In this document: piece by piece, positions 36,483-44,533 of the stretch | Numbering within the stretch: the stretch's first letter is position 1 | How the letters are laid out: every line of letters starts with the position of its first letter | Origin: Pseudomonas morbosilactucae | GTDB lineage: Bacteria; Pseudomonadota; Gammaproteobacteria; Pseudomonadales; Pseudomonadaceae | DNA: 64,000 nt | Assembly: GCF_023241715.1 (NCBI RefSeq) | Contig: NZ_JALQCW010000088.1 | Span: forward strand, 30,190-94,189 | Direction: 5' to 3' | Translations under genes and position numbers: made by a program | The notes under the pieces: model-generated | The model's input: only the letters and a program-made list of their open reading frames with translations | What the model was told of the DNA's origin: nothing | The model's database searches: none

Positions 36483-36519
36483 GGTGGCGGGGCTTCCGTG
36501 GACGGTTGGGCGAGTGCCT

Positions 36520-36534
36520 ATAAATAAAACGCAT
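36520..36534. promoter_or_regulatory. Second copy of the 15-bp gal-cluster motif
   Basis: ATAAATAAAACGCAT, identical to 31653-31667, lies in the 129-bp galR-galB divergent region, 38 bp from the galR start and 78 bp from galB. A candidate GalR operator or conserved promoter element. Confidence 0.5.
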
Positions 36535-36611
36535 GGCTGTTGCAGTCAAACGAATTACCCAGCCGCGAGGTGAACTGCGAGCCTTGGAAAAACCCAACAG
36601 GAAGTTCGACC

Positions 36612-37352
36612 ATGAGTGATGCCAAGACCCAAAAAACCGCGCTGGTGGTCAGCGCCCATTCCGCCGACTTCGTCTGGCGTGCCGGTGGTGCCATTGCCTT
36701 GCACGTGGCCCAGGGTTACCGAGTCCATATCGTCTGCCTGTCTTACGGCGAGCGCGGCGAGTCGGCCAAGCTGTGGCGCAAAGGGCAGATGACCGAAGCC
36801 AAGGTCAAGGCTGCGCGCCATACCGAAGCCTGTGCCGCCGCCGAAGTGTTGGGGGCGAGCATCGAGTTCTTCGACCTCGGCGACTACCCACTGCAACTGG
36901 ACAACGAAGCGCTGCTGCGCCTGGCCGATGTCTATCGCCGCGAGCTGCCGCAGTTCGTGCTCACACACTCCCTCAAGGACCCGTACAACTACGACCATCC
37001 ACGGGCCGCCGACCTGGCCCAGGAGGCGCGCATCATCGCCCAGGCCGAAGGCTACAAGCCCGGCGAGCCGATCCTCGGTGCACCGCCGGTGTACTGCTTC
37101 GAGCCGCACCAGCCGGAACAGTGCGACTGGAAGCCCGATGTGCTGCTGGACATCACCTCGGTGTGGGACAAGAAGTACCAGGCCATCCAGTGCATGGCCG
37201 GCCAGGAGCACCTGTGGGAGTACTACACCCGTGTGGCCTTGCAGCGTGGGGTCCAGGCCAAGCGCAACATCGGCATCACCGCCGGCCGCGACATCATTCA
37301 TGGCGAGGGCTACCAGAGCCTGTTCCCACGGGTGACGGAGAACCTGGCATGA
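36612..37352 (+). CDS. galB: 4-oxalomesaconate hydratase (PIG-L deacetylase-like fold)
   Basis: 246 residues. The PIG-L-type zinc site is seen in VVSAHSADFVWRAGGAIA (AHxxD) and YDHPRAADLAQEA. The LSYGERGESAKLW loop is characteristic of GalB rather than of deacetylases. It hydrates 4-oxalomesaconate to 4-carboxy-4-hydroxy-2-oxoadipate (CHA). ATG 36612 is the family start (MSDAKTQKTAL). Its stop overlaps galC (ATGA), so the two are coupled. Divergent from galR. Confidence 0.9.
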   Translation: MSDAKTQKTALVVSAHSADFVWRAGGAIALHVAQGYRVHIVCLSYGERGESAKLWRKGQMTEAKVKAARHTEACAAAEVLGASIEFFDLGDYPLQLDNEALLRLADVYRRELPQFVLTHSLKDPYNYDHPRAADLAQEARIIAQAEGYKPGEPILGAPPVYCFEPHQPEQCDWKPDVLLDITSVWDKKYQAIQCMAGQEHLWEYYTRVALQRGVQAKRNIGITAGRDIIHGEGYQSLFPRVTENLA

Positions 37353-38068
37353 GCGCGCTGATCGGCAAGACCGGCATTGTGGTGCGCAACATCCCTCGGG
37401 CCGACCCGCAACTGATCGAAGAACTGGGGCGCTACGGGGTGGCCACGGTGCACGAGGCCCAGGGCCGCAAGGGCCTGCTGGCCAGCGATGTGCGGCCGAT
37501 CCAGCGCGATTGCGCAGTCAGCGGCACGGCGGTGACGGTGCTGGTGGCCCCGGGCGACAACTGGATGTTCCATGTGGCGGTGGAGCAGTGCCAGGCCGGG
37601 GACATTCTGCTGGTGGCGCCCAGCTCGCCTTGCAGCGACGGTTACTTCGGCGACTTGCTGGCCACCTCGTTGCAGGCCCGGGGCGTGCGTGCCCTGGTGC
37701 TGGACGGCGGCATTCGGGACAGCCGGACCCTGCGCGAGATGAACTTCCCGGTGTGGTCCCGGGCCATCCATGCCCAGGGCACCATCAAGGAAACCCTGGG
37801 CTCGGTGAACATTCCCCTGGTGTGCGCCGGCCAGTTGATCCACCCCGGCGATGTGCTGGTGGCCGACGATGACGGCGTGGTGGTGGTGCGCCACGCCGAA
37901 GTGGCCCAGGTGGCCGAGGCCGCCCGGCGCCGTGGCGAGCTGGAAGAACACAAACGCCTGCGCCTGGCGGCAGGGGAGCTGGGGTTGGACATCTACAACA
38001 TGCGCGGGCGCCTGGCCGAAAAGGGCCTGCAGTATTTCGAGCGTCTTGAAGACGTACCAGGAGCCTGA
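37349..38068 (+). CDS. galC: 4-carboxy-4-hydroxy-2-oxoadipate (CHA) aldolase
   Basis: 239 residues of the RraA-like/HMG-CHA aldolase family. The metal-binding signature is VLDGGIRDSRTLREM (G-x-x-R-D plus Asp), with the phosphate/pyruvate loop GYFGDLLATSLQARG. It splits CHA into pyruvate and oxaloacetate. Oxaloacetate decarboxylase activity is common in this family. Overlaps galB by 4 bp and precedes galD by 4 bp: one operon. Confidence 0.92.
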   Translation: MSALIGKTGIVVRNIPRADPQLIEELGRYGVATVHEAQGRKGLLASDVRPIQRDCAVSGTAVTVLVAPGDNWMFHVAVEQCQAGDILLVAPSSPCSDGYFGDLLATSLQARGVRALVLDGGIRDSRTLREMNFPVWSRAIHAQGTIKETLGSVNIPLVCAGQLIHPGDVLVADDDGVVVVRHAEVAQVAEAARRRGELEEHKRLRLAAGELGLDIYNMRGRLAEKGLQYFERLEDVPGA

Positions 38069-38072
38069 TGCC

Positions 38073-39164
38073 ATGAGCCAGACGCGGATTCCCTGCCTGT
38101 TGATGCGTGGCGGCACGTCCAAGGCCGCCTGCTTTCTTGCCGATGACTTGCCCCCCGCCGGGCCACTGCGCGATGCCGTATTACTGGCGGTGATGGGCTC
38201 GCCGGATCGGCGGCAGATCGACGGCATTGGCGGCGCCGATTCCCTGACCAGCAAAGTGGCGATCATCCGCCGCTCCAGCCGCCCGGGGGTGGATGTGGAC
38301 TATCTCTTCGCCCAGGTGCTGGTGGACGAGGCGCGGGTGGACTACGGGCAAAACTGCGGCAATGTCCTGGCGGCGGTCGGCCCCTTCGCCCTGGAACGCG
38401 GCTTGCTGGCGCCCCGGCATGGGCTGAGCCAGGGGCTGACCGAGGTGCGTATCTATATGGAGAACACCGAGCAGACCGCCGTGGCCAAGGTGCCGACCGA
38501 CAATGGGCAGGTGCAATACAGCGGCACGGCGCGCATCGACGGCGTGCCCGGCAGCGCGGCACCGCTGATTGTCGAGTTCAACGATTTGGCCGGTTCCAGC
38601 TGTGGCGCCTTGCTGCCCACCGGGCAAGTGCTGGATCGCTTCGACGGCATCGAGGTGACGTGCATCGACAACGGCATGCCGGTGGTGCTGCTCAGGGCTC
38701 AGGACCTGGGCCTGGACGGTGACGAAACCCCAGAGCAATTGAACGCCGATGCCGGGCTCAAGGCGCGCCTGGAAGCTATTCGCCTGCAAGCCGGGCCACG
38801 GATGAACCTGGGGGATGTGAGCCAGCGCAGCGTGCCGAAAATGTGCCTGGTGGCCGCGCCCCGGGCGGGCGGTGCCCTGAGCAGTCGGACCTTTATTCCC
38901 CACCGTTGTCACACCGCCATTGGCGTGTTCGGCGCGGTCAGCGTGGCCAGTGCCTGCCTGTTGCCCGGCAGCGTCACCCAGGGTGTGGCCGAGGTACCGG
39001 CGGGGGCGGATAAACGCCTGTCGGTGGAGCACCCCAGTGGCGAGTTCAGTGTCGAGCTGCGCACCGAAGACGGTGTGCTCAAGGGCTGCGGCCTGTTGCG
39101 CACCGCGCGCTTGCTGTTCGACGGCAGGGTCTGCGTGCCCGCCACGTTGTGGGCGGGTCGCTAG
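38073..39164 (+). CDS. galD: 4-oxalomesaconate tautomerase (PrpF-like)
   Basis: 363 residues, the length of P. putida GalD. Diaminopimelate-epimerase fold of the PrpF branch: CLLMRGGTSKAACFLADDLP, DGIGGADSLTSKVAII, DYGQNCGNVLAAVGPFA (catalytic Cys region), FIPHRCHTAIGVFGAVSVA (second Cys). It converts the keto/enol form of OMA so that GalB can use it. Last gene of galBCD, followed by a hairpin. Confidence 0.92.
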   Translation: MSQTRIPCLLMRGGTSKAACFLADDLPPAGPLRDAVLLAVMGSPDRRQIDGIGGADSLTSKVAIIRRSSRPGVDVDYLFAQVLVDEARVDYGQNCGNVLAAVGPFALERGLLAPRHGLSQGLTEVRIYMENTEQTAVAKVPTDNGQVQYSGTARIDGVPGSAAPLIVEFNDLAGSSCGALLPTGQVLDRFDGIEVTCIDNGMPVVLLRAQDLGLDGDETPEQLNADAGLKARLEAIRLQAGPRMNLGDVSQRSVPKMCLVAAPRAGGALSSRTFIPHRCHTAIGVFGAVSVASACLLPGSVTQGVAEVPAGADKRLSVEHPSGEFSVELRTEDGVLKGCGLLRTARLLFDGRVCVPATLWAGR

Positions 39165-39174
39165 GGCGGGGCCA

Positions 39175-39207
39175 GGCGCTGCGGGCCGGTTTGCGGCCAG
39201 CAGCGCC
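39175..39207. terminator. Hairpin between galD and the truncated oxidoreductase gene
   Basis: GGCGCTG..GGGCCG and CGGCC..CAGCGCC pair around TTTG in the 49-bp gap between two convergent stops. No U-run on either side. Confidence 0.45.
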
Positions 39208-39213
39208 CAGGGT

Positions 39214-40290
39214 TTAGCGGAGTTTTTCCAGCATCTGGTAGTACCACATGCCCGCCGCCAGCATCGGGTTGCCCAACAGGTCGCCCAGGGGCACGCGGAT
39301 GTGCCGGCAGGCGGCGAAGGTGTCGAACTGGCTGAGTTGGCCGGTGATCGCCTGGGCCATGATCTCGCCCATGATGTGGCTGGTGGCGACGCCATGGCCG
39401 GAGTAGCCCTGGCAGTACCAGACGTTGTCCGAGAGCTTGCCCAGCTGGGGAATGCGGTTGATGACGATGCCCATGGCGCAGCTCCACTGGAAATCGATGG
39501 CCACGCCCTTGAGCGCCGGGAAGGTCTGCTCGATGCACGGGCGCAGTTCCGCGGCGATGTCTCGGGAGTCCTTGCCGCTGTAGTTGGCGCCGCCACCGAA
39601 CAGCAGGCGACCGTCGGCGGTCATGCGGTAGTAGTCGAGGACGAAGCGGCAGTCGTAGACCGCCAGGTCCTCGGGGTTCAGGCGCTTGGCCAGGTCGCCC
39701 AGGGGCTCGGTGGTGACGATGCCGCCCATGGCCGGGAAGATTTTGCCCTTGAGCTGTTGCGGTTCCAGCCTGTGGTAGACGTCGCCGGCCAGCAGCACCT
39801 GCTTGGCGTTGATCCGGCCCTGGGCGGTGATCACCGCCGGGGTGTCGCCGTGCACGATCTCCAGCACTGGGCTGTGTTCGAAGATCAGCGCACCCAGGCT
39901 GGCGGCGGCGCGGGCTTCGCCAAGGCACAGGTTCAGCGGGTGCAGGTGCAGGTTGCGGGTGTTCTTGATGGCGCCGTGGTACAGCTCGCTGTCCAGCAGG
40001 CCGCGCACTTGTTGGCGGTCCAGCAGGCTGACTTCGTCGCCCAGGCCCCGGCGCACGGCTTCTTCGTAATCAGCTCGCAGGCCGGGCAGGTGGCTGGGTT
40101 TATAGGCCGCGTGCAGGTGGCCGTGCTTGAGGTCGCAGGCGATGCCGTACTTCTTCACTCGTTGCTGAATGATTTCGTGGCCGCGCCAACGCAGGTGCCA
40201 GATGAAATCGTCCACCTCGTCCCCCAGGCTGCGGCGCATCTGTTTGCGCATCGCCGCGTCGCCGGACAGGCTGCCGGTGGTCCAGCTTAT
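39214..40290 (-). pseudogene. FAD-dependent oxidoreductase (PuuB/DadA-like), N-terminus missing
   Basis: The frame encodes the C-terminal 80% of a gamma-glutamylputrescine-oxidase/amino-acid-oxidase-like flavoprotein: DLKHGHLHAAYKPSHLPG, VRGLLDSELYHGA, GARAAASLGALIFEHSPV-type segment, AGDVYHRLEPQQL, FVLDYYRMTADGRLLFGGG, CQGYSGHGVATSHIMGE. The first ATG is at 40251 and no GxGxxG FAD motif exists in this or any other frame upstream. The open frame runs on to a TAG at 40348, but its residues no longer resemble the family after about 40290, where base composition also changes. About 75-85 residues are therefore lost, which should abolish FAD binding. Interpreted as truncated by insertion of the accessory region. 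Confidence 0.75.
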
Positions 40291-40563
40291 CCGACCCAGG
40301 CGATGTTGACTTACCGAATAGTCAACAGATGGTGAGCCGTGCTTGGTCTATTTTTTTTTGACTCAAGGAAACTTTGGGGCGTCGACAGTCAGTCGCTGAG
40401 ACTTTCATCGAAGGGATCAGTCACATTGTGCGGTCAAGGCGTTAAAAGCCGCAGAACGCTCGCACTTCAACGGCTAGGATTTGAAATAATCCAGCAAAAA
40501 AGGTGCTCTTCTATGAGCGAGTCATGAACATCTCTTGCGAGCAGTCCTAATTGAGGTTAAGGA
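40291..40563. other. Intergenic boundary region between core and accessory DNA
   Basis: GC drops abruptly, with a run of nine T around 40350-40358. No gene signal. The junction with the truncated oxidoreductase lies at its left end. I found no integrase or clear direct repeat here. Confidence 0.45.
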
Positions 40564-40779
40564 TCAGAGTAGCGTTCCGATATCGATAAAACATGGGGGC
40601 GTAGATTCCTTGGGCTTCGGTTTCAATACTATCGAATCGTTAACCACCTCAATGATCAATACGTCACCAACGCCTAACCCTAGCTCAGTGAGCAGATCAG
40701 GTGGTAAGTTGATAATAAAGTCGCCACTCCCGTTCATAGTATCTTGACATGTCACCATCCAATTATTGGATTTGTTCAT
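40564..40779 (-). CDS. AbrB/MazE/SpoVT-type antitoxin-like DNA-binding protein
   Basis: 71 residues. GDFIINLPPDLLTELGLGVGDVLIIEVVNDSIVLKPK is a swapped-hairpin AbrB fold: two strands, the GLxxGD turn, and the IVLKP end strand. Such proteins usually serve as the DNA-binding antitoxin of a toxin-antitoxin pair. No toxin gene follows within the next 300 bp, so it may be solitary or a remnant. ATG at 40779 (MNKSNNWMVTC). Confidence 0.65.
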   Translation of the reverse strand: MNKSNNWMVTCQDTMNGSGDFIINLPPDLLTELGLGVGDVLIIEVVNDSIVLKPKPKESTPPCFIDIGTLL

Positions 40780-40929
40780 GGTTAATCCATTGTTTTAATT
40801 AAATGTGCTCTTAAAGCCCATTTGGTCATTTTAACCGTACGTCGTACTTTCATAGCACCTCCACTATCATGACTTGTTCGAACGATTTCTTGTCCACTCA
40901 AAAAGTTAGTACTCGTATACGAACGCATC

Positions 40930-41382
40930 CTAGCTCCGAAGATCACGCTCACCTGAAAATAGGACTCTGAACGGTTCCAAATTCGTATCAGTATTGTCTC
41001 TTAACGAGTACGTCGCCCCGCCGGCGACTTGATAAACGAGAAAGTGCGACCCATCCCGGGGGTCCATAACGATGCCAGCCATCGTCAGAGGCTCCATCAG
41101 CCAAGTAGATTGACCGTTCATGTGGGGAGGTGTAACCAACTGAACCTGCTCGACCCACACCCGTTTCGACTGCGCGTCGATAAACTGCTTGAGCTCGTGT
41201 GCGTGGTACATCATTAGCATACTGGCGTAATTCTCCCGTCCAGACCTACGCACCACTTGCAGATAAAACCAAGGTAGCAGCAGTTCCTGCTCAACGAAGC
41301 TCCAAACTCGCTGGCCCTCATGCGAGTCGAGAGCATGGGGAGAATCGAAGACGATTTCGGCCTTTGGGTAGGTGGTAAACAT
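40930..41382 (-). CDS. Hypothetical protein
   Basis: 150 residues, not recognised. It starts MFTTYPKAEIVFDSPHALD and has amphipathic beta-rich text with YASMLMMYHAHELKQFIDA and MAGIVMDPRDGSHFLVYQVAGG. No signal peptide or membrane segment. It is divergent from the XRE regulator at 41466 (83-bp gap), which may control it. Lower GC than the core genes. ATG 41382 preferred over an upstream start. Confidence 0.55.
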   Translation of the reverse strand: MFTTYPKAEIVFDSPHALDSHEGQRVWSFVEQELLLPWFYLQVVRRSGRENYASMLMMYHAHELKQFIDAQSKRVWVEQVQLVTPPHMNGQSTWLMEPLTMAGIVMDPRDGSHFLVYQVAGGATYSLRDNTDTNLEPFRVLFSGERDLRS

Positions 41383-41465
41383 GGCAAACCTCAAAATGAA
41401 CACTATAGATTGTAGTCCTATAAGATTCGATAGCGCTTCATCGTTCCTTTTGCGGGATCAGCAAA

Positions 41466-41783
41466 TTGGAACTCAATATCGCGTTCGGCTTAGCGCTGAA
41501 ACAGGTCCGAAGCAGCAGAAATCTTACTCAAGAGGATTTTGCTACTGTAAGCAGTCGCACATACCTCAGCACACTGGAGCGAGGCCTCAAAAGCCCAACA
41601 CTGGAGAAAGTGGACCAGTTAGCCGGAGCTTTAGCCGTGCATCCACTCACCATTCTTGTCGCTACATACGTCGCTAAAGAAAGCTACCAAGACGTTGAGC
41701 TTCTGTTTCAGAAAATTAGGGACGAGTTGGGCTCAGTAAGCCCCTCTGAGGGACGGCGGTCATCACCGCGCAAAGATCTTTAA
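41466..41783 (+). CDS. XRE-family transcriptional regulator
   Basis: 105 residues with one HTH (residues 8-62): FGLALKQVRSSRNLTQEDFA, TYLSTLERGLKSPTLEKVDQLAGAL. This is the cI/Cro-like fold typical of mobile-element regulators. It starts at TTG 41466, with GGGA 11 bp upstream; there is no in-frame ATG. Divergent from the gene at 40930-41382. The following 260 bp (41784-42042) contain no recognisable gene. Confidence 0.75.
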   Translation: MELNIAFGLALKQVRSSRNLTQEDFATVSSRTYLSTLERGLKSPTLEKVDQLAGALAVHPLTILVATYVAKESYQDVELLFQKIRDELGSVSPSEGRRSSPRKDL

Positions 41784-42042
41784 ACCTTATGAGTGTGAGC
41801 CCACTCTAGGACTAGGTCCTAATGTCGGCATTTGTGCCAATAAAAGGTGTGACTGGACGTTCTGCTGCCTGAGGGTAAGTAGCATTCGCGGCACACCGTG
41901 TGATGTGCCTAATTTCTAGATGATGGCCTAATGATATTATATCTGCCAATGGCGGGAGCAGGCCAAGAAGAGGGAGAAGGAGGGCGTTCTATAGCTTGCG
42001 CCCCCTTCGTCACCGGTCAGGCATCTAGATCAAACCGCTACG

Positions 42043-42525
42043 TTATTGATAGACCCCCAGTTCGAGTCGTTCGAGGTAATCTTCGACAGCTTGAAACCCA
42101 AATGGGTTACCCACCAGATCAAGAGGGATATTGCCAGCCAAATATCTACAGGGTTTGGCAAGCCATTCCTCGGCAAGCCGCAGGGTGCCAAAAACAGTCG
42201 TTGCGTGCTCGAGAACCCTTGCGTATTGAAAGGCTATTGCGCTCTGGAGAGCGCTAAGTCGACCGTTCATCGATTCATCGTTTTTTCCTTGCTTCAGTCG
42301 GCTTGGCTTACCAACGATCCGCTCGATGACCCTCAACGACAAATAAAGCTCAGAAAGCGAGACCATGGCTTGGGCGTCTTTCAATGCAAAACCTTCCTTC
42401 GCGAGCAAAAAAATATTGAGCTCGCTAAGCTCCTCGATTTTGACGTGAGTAAGATACTCCGTAGGTTTACGAACTAGTGCCTTCGAGACAGCTCTAGGTG
42501 CAATACGAGGGACCATGTGATTCAC
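42043..42525 (-). CDS. Orphan MbcA/ParS/Xre-type antitoxin (DUF2384 domain)
   Basis: 160 residues. The C-terminal 60 residues are the toxin-binding DUF2384 domain: VFGTLRLAEEWLAKPCRYLAGNIPLDLVGNPFGFQAVEDYLERLELGVY. The N-terminal half is helical (ELNIFLLAKEGFALKDAQAMVSLSELYLSLR). Its usual partner, a RES-domain toxin, would start at its stop codon, but the next 260 bp downstream on this strand have no RES frame. The antitoxin therefore stands alone here, perhaps as a remnant or an anti-addiction gene. Confidence 0.75.
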   Translation of the reverse strand: MNHMVPRIAPRAVSKALVRKPTEYLTHVKIEELSELNIFLLAKEGFALKDAQAMVSLSELYLSLRVIERIVGKPSRLKQGKNDESMNGRLSALQSAIAFQYARVLEHATTVFGTLRLAEEWLAKPCRYLAGNIPLDLVGNPFGFQAVEDYLERLELGVYQ

Positions 42526-42718
42526 TTCGGCGGTGACGAGTCAAGCTAGCCTAGCTCGATTTTATACTAATCGCATGGTTGTCTGTCCTGAATGATGTAT
42601 TTGCGGGGTGTACGGTGAATGGAGTGATCGCATGACGCATGCGGAGGGCGATCAATGGGATCAGAGCGTAACCGGCCGGGCGTAAAAAATGTAAACTCTG
42701 GCAAGAGAGGGGCGCTAT

Positions 42719-43135
42719 ATGAATACTTCTAAGAACGCTAATTTTACGAAAAGCCAAGTTGCTGATGCGATCTCGACATTGTCAACCCGGGGCGACACAA
42801 TTACAACAAAGTCAGGACTAGCACTTATTGGTCATGGGTTATACACAACCATTAACAAACATCTTGGCGTTATTCGAACATCCGTATACTCAAACCTTGC
42901 CCCAGAGAAAATGTTAACAGCACTTCCTGATCATTTAAGATCTATCATTTTTGAAATATATTTTGGCGCAAGAAGCTCTCTGAAGGCAGAGGCAGATATA
43001 GAGCGCCAAAAAATAAAAAGCCTTAAGCACGCAAGCTCGTATTTTGCAGCTTTCGCTGAAATTGGCCGGGGTATAATTGAAAGAATCAGAGATGAATCTA
43101 ACGCAGGGTTAGGAGTCATTCATGTCTGTCGCTGA
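42719..43135 (+). CDS. Hypothetical protein, possibly KfrA-N-like
   Basis: 138 residues, not firmly recognised. FTKSQVADAISTLSTRGDTITTKS and GLYTTINKHLGVIRTSV look like the N-terminal DNA-binding region of KfrA-type plasmid proteins, followed by helices rich in Lys and Ala (RSSLKAEADIERQKIKS). Low GC. ATG 42719 follows AGAGAGGGGCG. Its stop overlaps the start of the DUF6088 gene by 14 bp, so the two are co-transcribed. Confidence 0.5.
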   Translation: MNTSKNANFTKSQVADAISTLSTRGDTITTKSGLALIGHGLYTTINKHLGVIRTSVYSNLAPEKMLTALPDHLRSIIFEIYFGARSSLKAEADIERQKIKSLKHASSYFAAFAEIGRGIIERIRDESNAGLGVIHVCR

Positions 43136-43709
43136 GTGTATCTCTAAGCGTATCAAACACATGCAGAAGGGTAAGCCTTTTACTAATGCAGTGTTCGCAG
43201 AGATGGGATCTCGCACCTCGGTTGATAAAGCGCTGTCTCGGATGGTGCAGAGCGGAGTCCTAGAGCGTGTTGCTCGCGGAATCTACATGCGCCCTAAGCT
43301 GAGTAAGTACACTGGCAAAAAGGTTCGAGCTAACCCGATAACAGTCATGGAGGCAGTCGCAAGGACCAGAGGCGAGACTATCCAAGTCCATGGCGTAGAA
43401 GCTGTTCGCAGGCTGGGAATTAGCACTCAGATGCAGGTTCTACCTACTTACTACACCAACGGATCGACACGTGAAATCAAGATAGGTAACGCGGTGGTGC
43501 GGTTGCGTCATTCGTCTTGGCAACGGCTCCAGCAAGCTGGTAACCAAGTAGGCTTAGCCTTGACTGCTCTGTTGTATCTTGGACAAGAAGGGGTGACTGA
43601 GCAAGCGGCCGACAAGATCCTTAGCTCGCTTAGCGCTGAGGAATTTAGCAAACTCATGACCTGCAAGCTACCTAAGTGGCTGCGGAAGATATTGGCCGAT
43701 TTTGCTTAG
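43122..43709 (+). CDS. DUF6088 / AbiEi-like antitoxin-type protein
   Basis: 195 residues. The N-terminal winged helix FTNAVFAEMGSRTSVDKALSRMVQSGVLERVARGIYMRPKLSKYTG is the AbiEi-type 'GIY' DNA-binding module. It is followed by the DUF6088 body (ITVMEAVARTRGETIQVHGVEAVRRLGIST, TYYTNGSTREIKIGNAVVRLRH). Such proteins normally precede an AbiEii nucleotidyltransferase toxin. Downstream (43710-44009) no toxin frame is found, so the pair appears broken. Confidence 0.7.
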   Translation: MSVAECISKRIKHMQKGKPFTNAVFAEMGSRTSVDKALSRMVQSGVLERVARGIYMRPKLSKYTGKKVRANPITVMEAVARTRGETIQVHGVEAVRRLGISTQMQVLPTYYTNGSTREIKIGNAVVRLRHSSWQRLQQAGNQVGLALTALLYLGQEGVTEQAADKILSSLSAEEFSKLMTCKLPKWLRKILADFA

Positions 43710-44009
43710 GCGTTTATAGGCACCGTAGTTGTCTGAGCGCTTCACTGTATTCTCCTTGACGCATTCCGGTGATGTTTTCAAATTTTACTCGGCATGCAAT
43801 TTCCGTGGCCCAACCTCGCCCACTGTCTTCCTATCGCGTGTATCCCACGAGCACTCCAACTGGTTCGATCCGATGGAGTTGAAGGTCGAACCGCAGGCGC
43901 AAAATGCCGTAATTTCGAGAGGATCACAGAAGGGAAGTAAATGTGCGAATTGAGGAAAAATACCCAGTTTTTGATTTTTACTTCCCAGAAATTTCGAGAT
44001 TAACTTCGG
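43710..44009. other. 300-bp stretch without a gene
   Basis: No frame with start signal or family motif on either strand. It separates the AbiEi-like gene from the flavoprotein remnant and probably contains a recombination junction. Confidence 0.4.
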
Positions 44010-44510
44010 GGTGTTATTGGCGGCGGGCAATCCGCTTTGACGGTTGCCTATTTTCTCAGGCGAGAGAAGGTGTCATTCGTTCTGCTAGACGCAGAAAGTG
44101 CTCCCGGCGGCGCCTGGCGCCATAGCTGGGACTCGCTGACGCTCTTCTCTCCTTCCGCATGGAGCTCGGTTGCCGGCTAGTCAATGCCTGCGGTAACTGA
44201 TGGCAACCCCGGCAAGGACCACGTTGTCAGCTACCTGACGCAGCACGAAGGGCGCTACGATTTCCCCATCGTTCGGCCCGTACATGTCATCGCCGTTGAG
44301 CGAACACATCGTGGAATGCTCGTTCGTTCGAATGACCGTAAATGGGAGGCTCGAGCGATCATCAGTGCGACGGGTTCCTGGGGCAACCCATACCTTTCCG
44401 CCTATCCAGGGGCCGCGCTGTTCAACGTTGCGGTTCAAGACCACCAGGTTATTGGTTATCTAGCCCGTACGTGCGCAGGAGCTACCGGAGTGAGAACTAG
44501 GCAGATTTAA
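44010..44510 (+). pseudogene. Flavoprotein monooxygenase (ArsO-like) remnant
   Basis: One continuous frame reads VIGGGQSALTVAYFLRR (FAD Rossmann motif), FVLLDAESAPGGAWRHSWDSL, LFSPSAWSSVAG, then a TAG at 44178 where the family has Trp. It goes on with SMPAVTDGNPGKDHVVSYL, YDFPIVRPVHVIAVER, ISATGSWGNPYL. After about 44430 the similarity ends, so the C-terminal half is missing. A TAA at 44001 leaves no start codon. The family is the small NAD(P)/FAD-dependent monooxygenases often found in arsenic islands. Dead gene. Confidence 0.75.
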
Positions 44511-44533
44511 CGCCTCTCCGCAGCGGGTGTTTC

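Noticed and set aside
41784..42042. Possible RES-toxin gene downstream of the orphan Xre/MbcA antitoxin
   Set aside because: Read in all three minus-strand frames; no RES motif or long frame follows the antitoxin stop.
43710..44009. Possible AbiEii toxin behind the AbiEi-like gene
   Set aside because: No nucleotidyltransferase motif and no frame with a ribosome site; the next recognisable sequence is the flavoprotein remnant.
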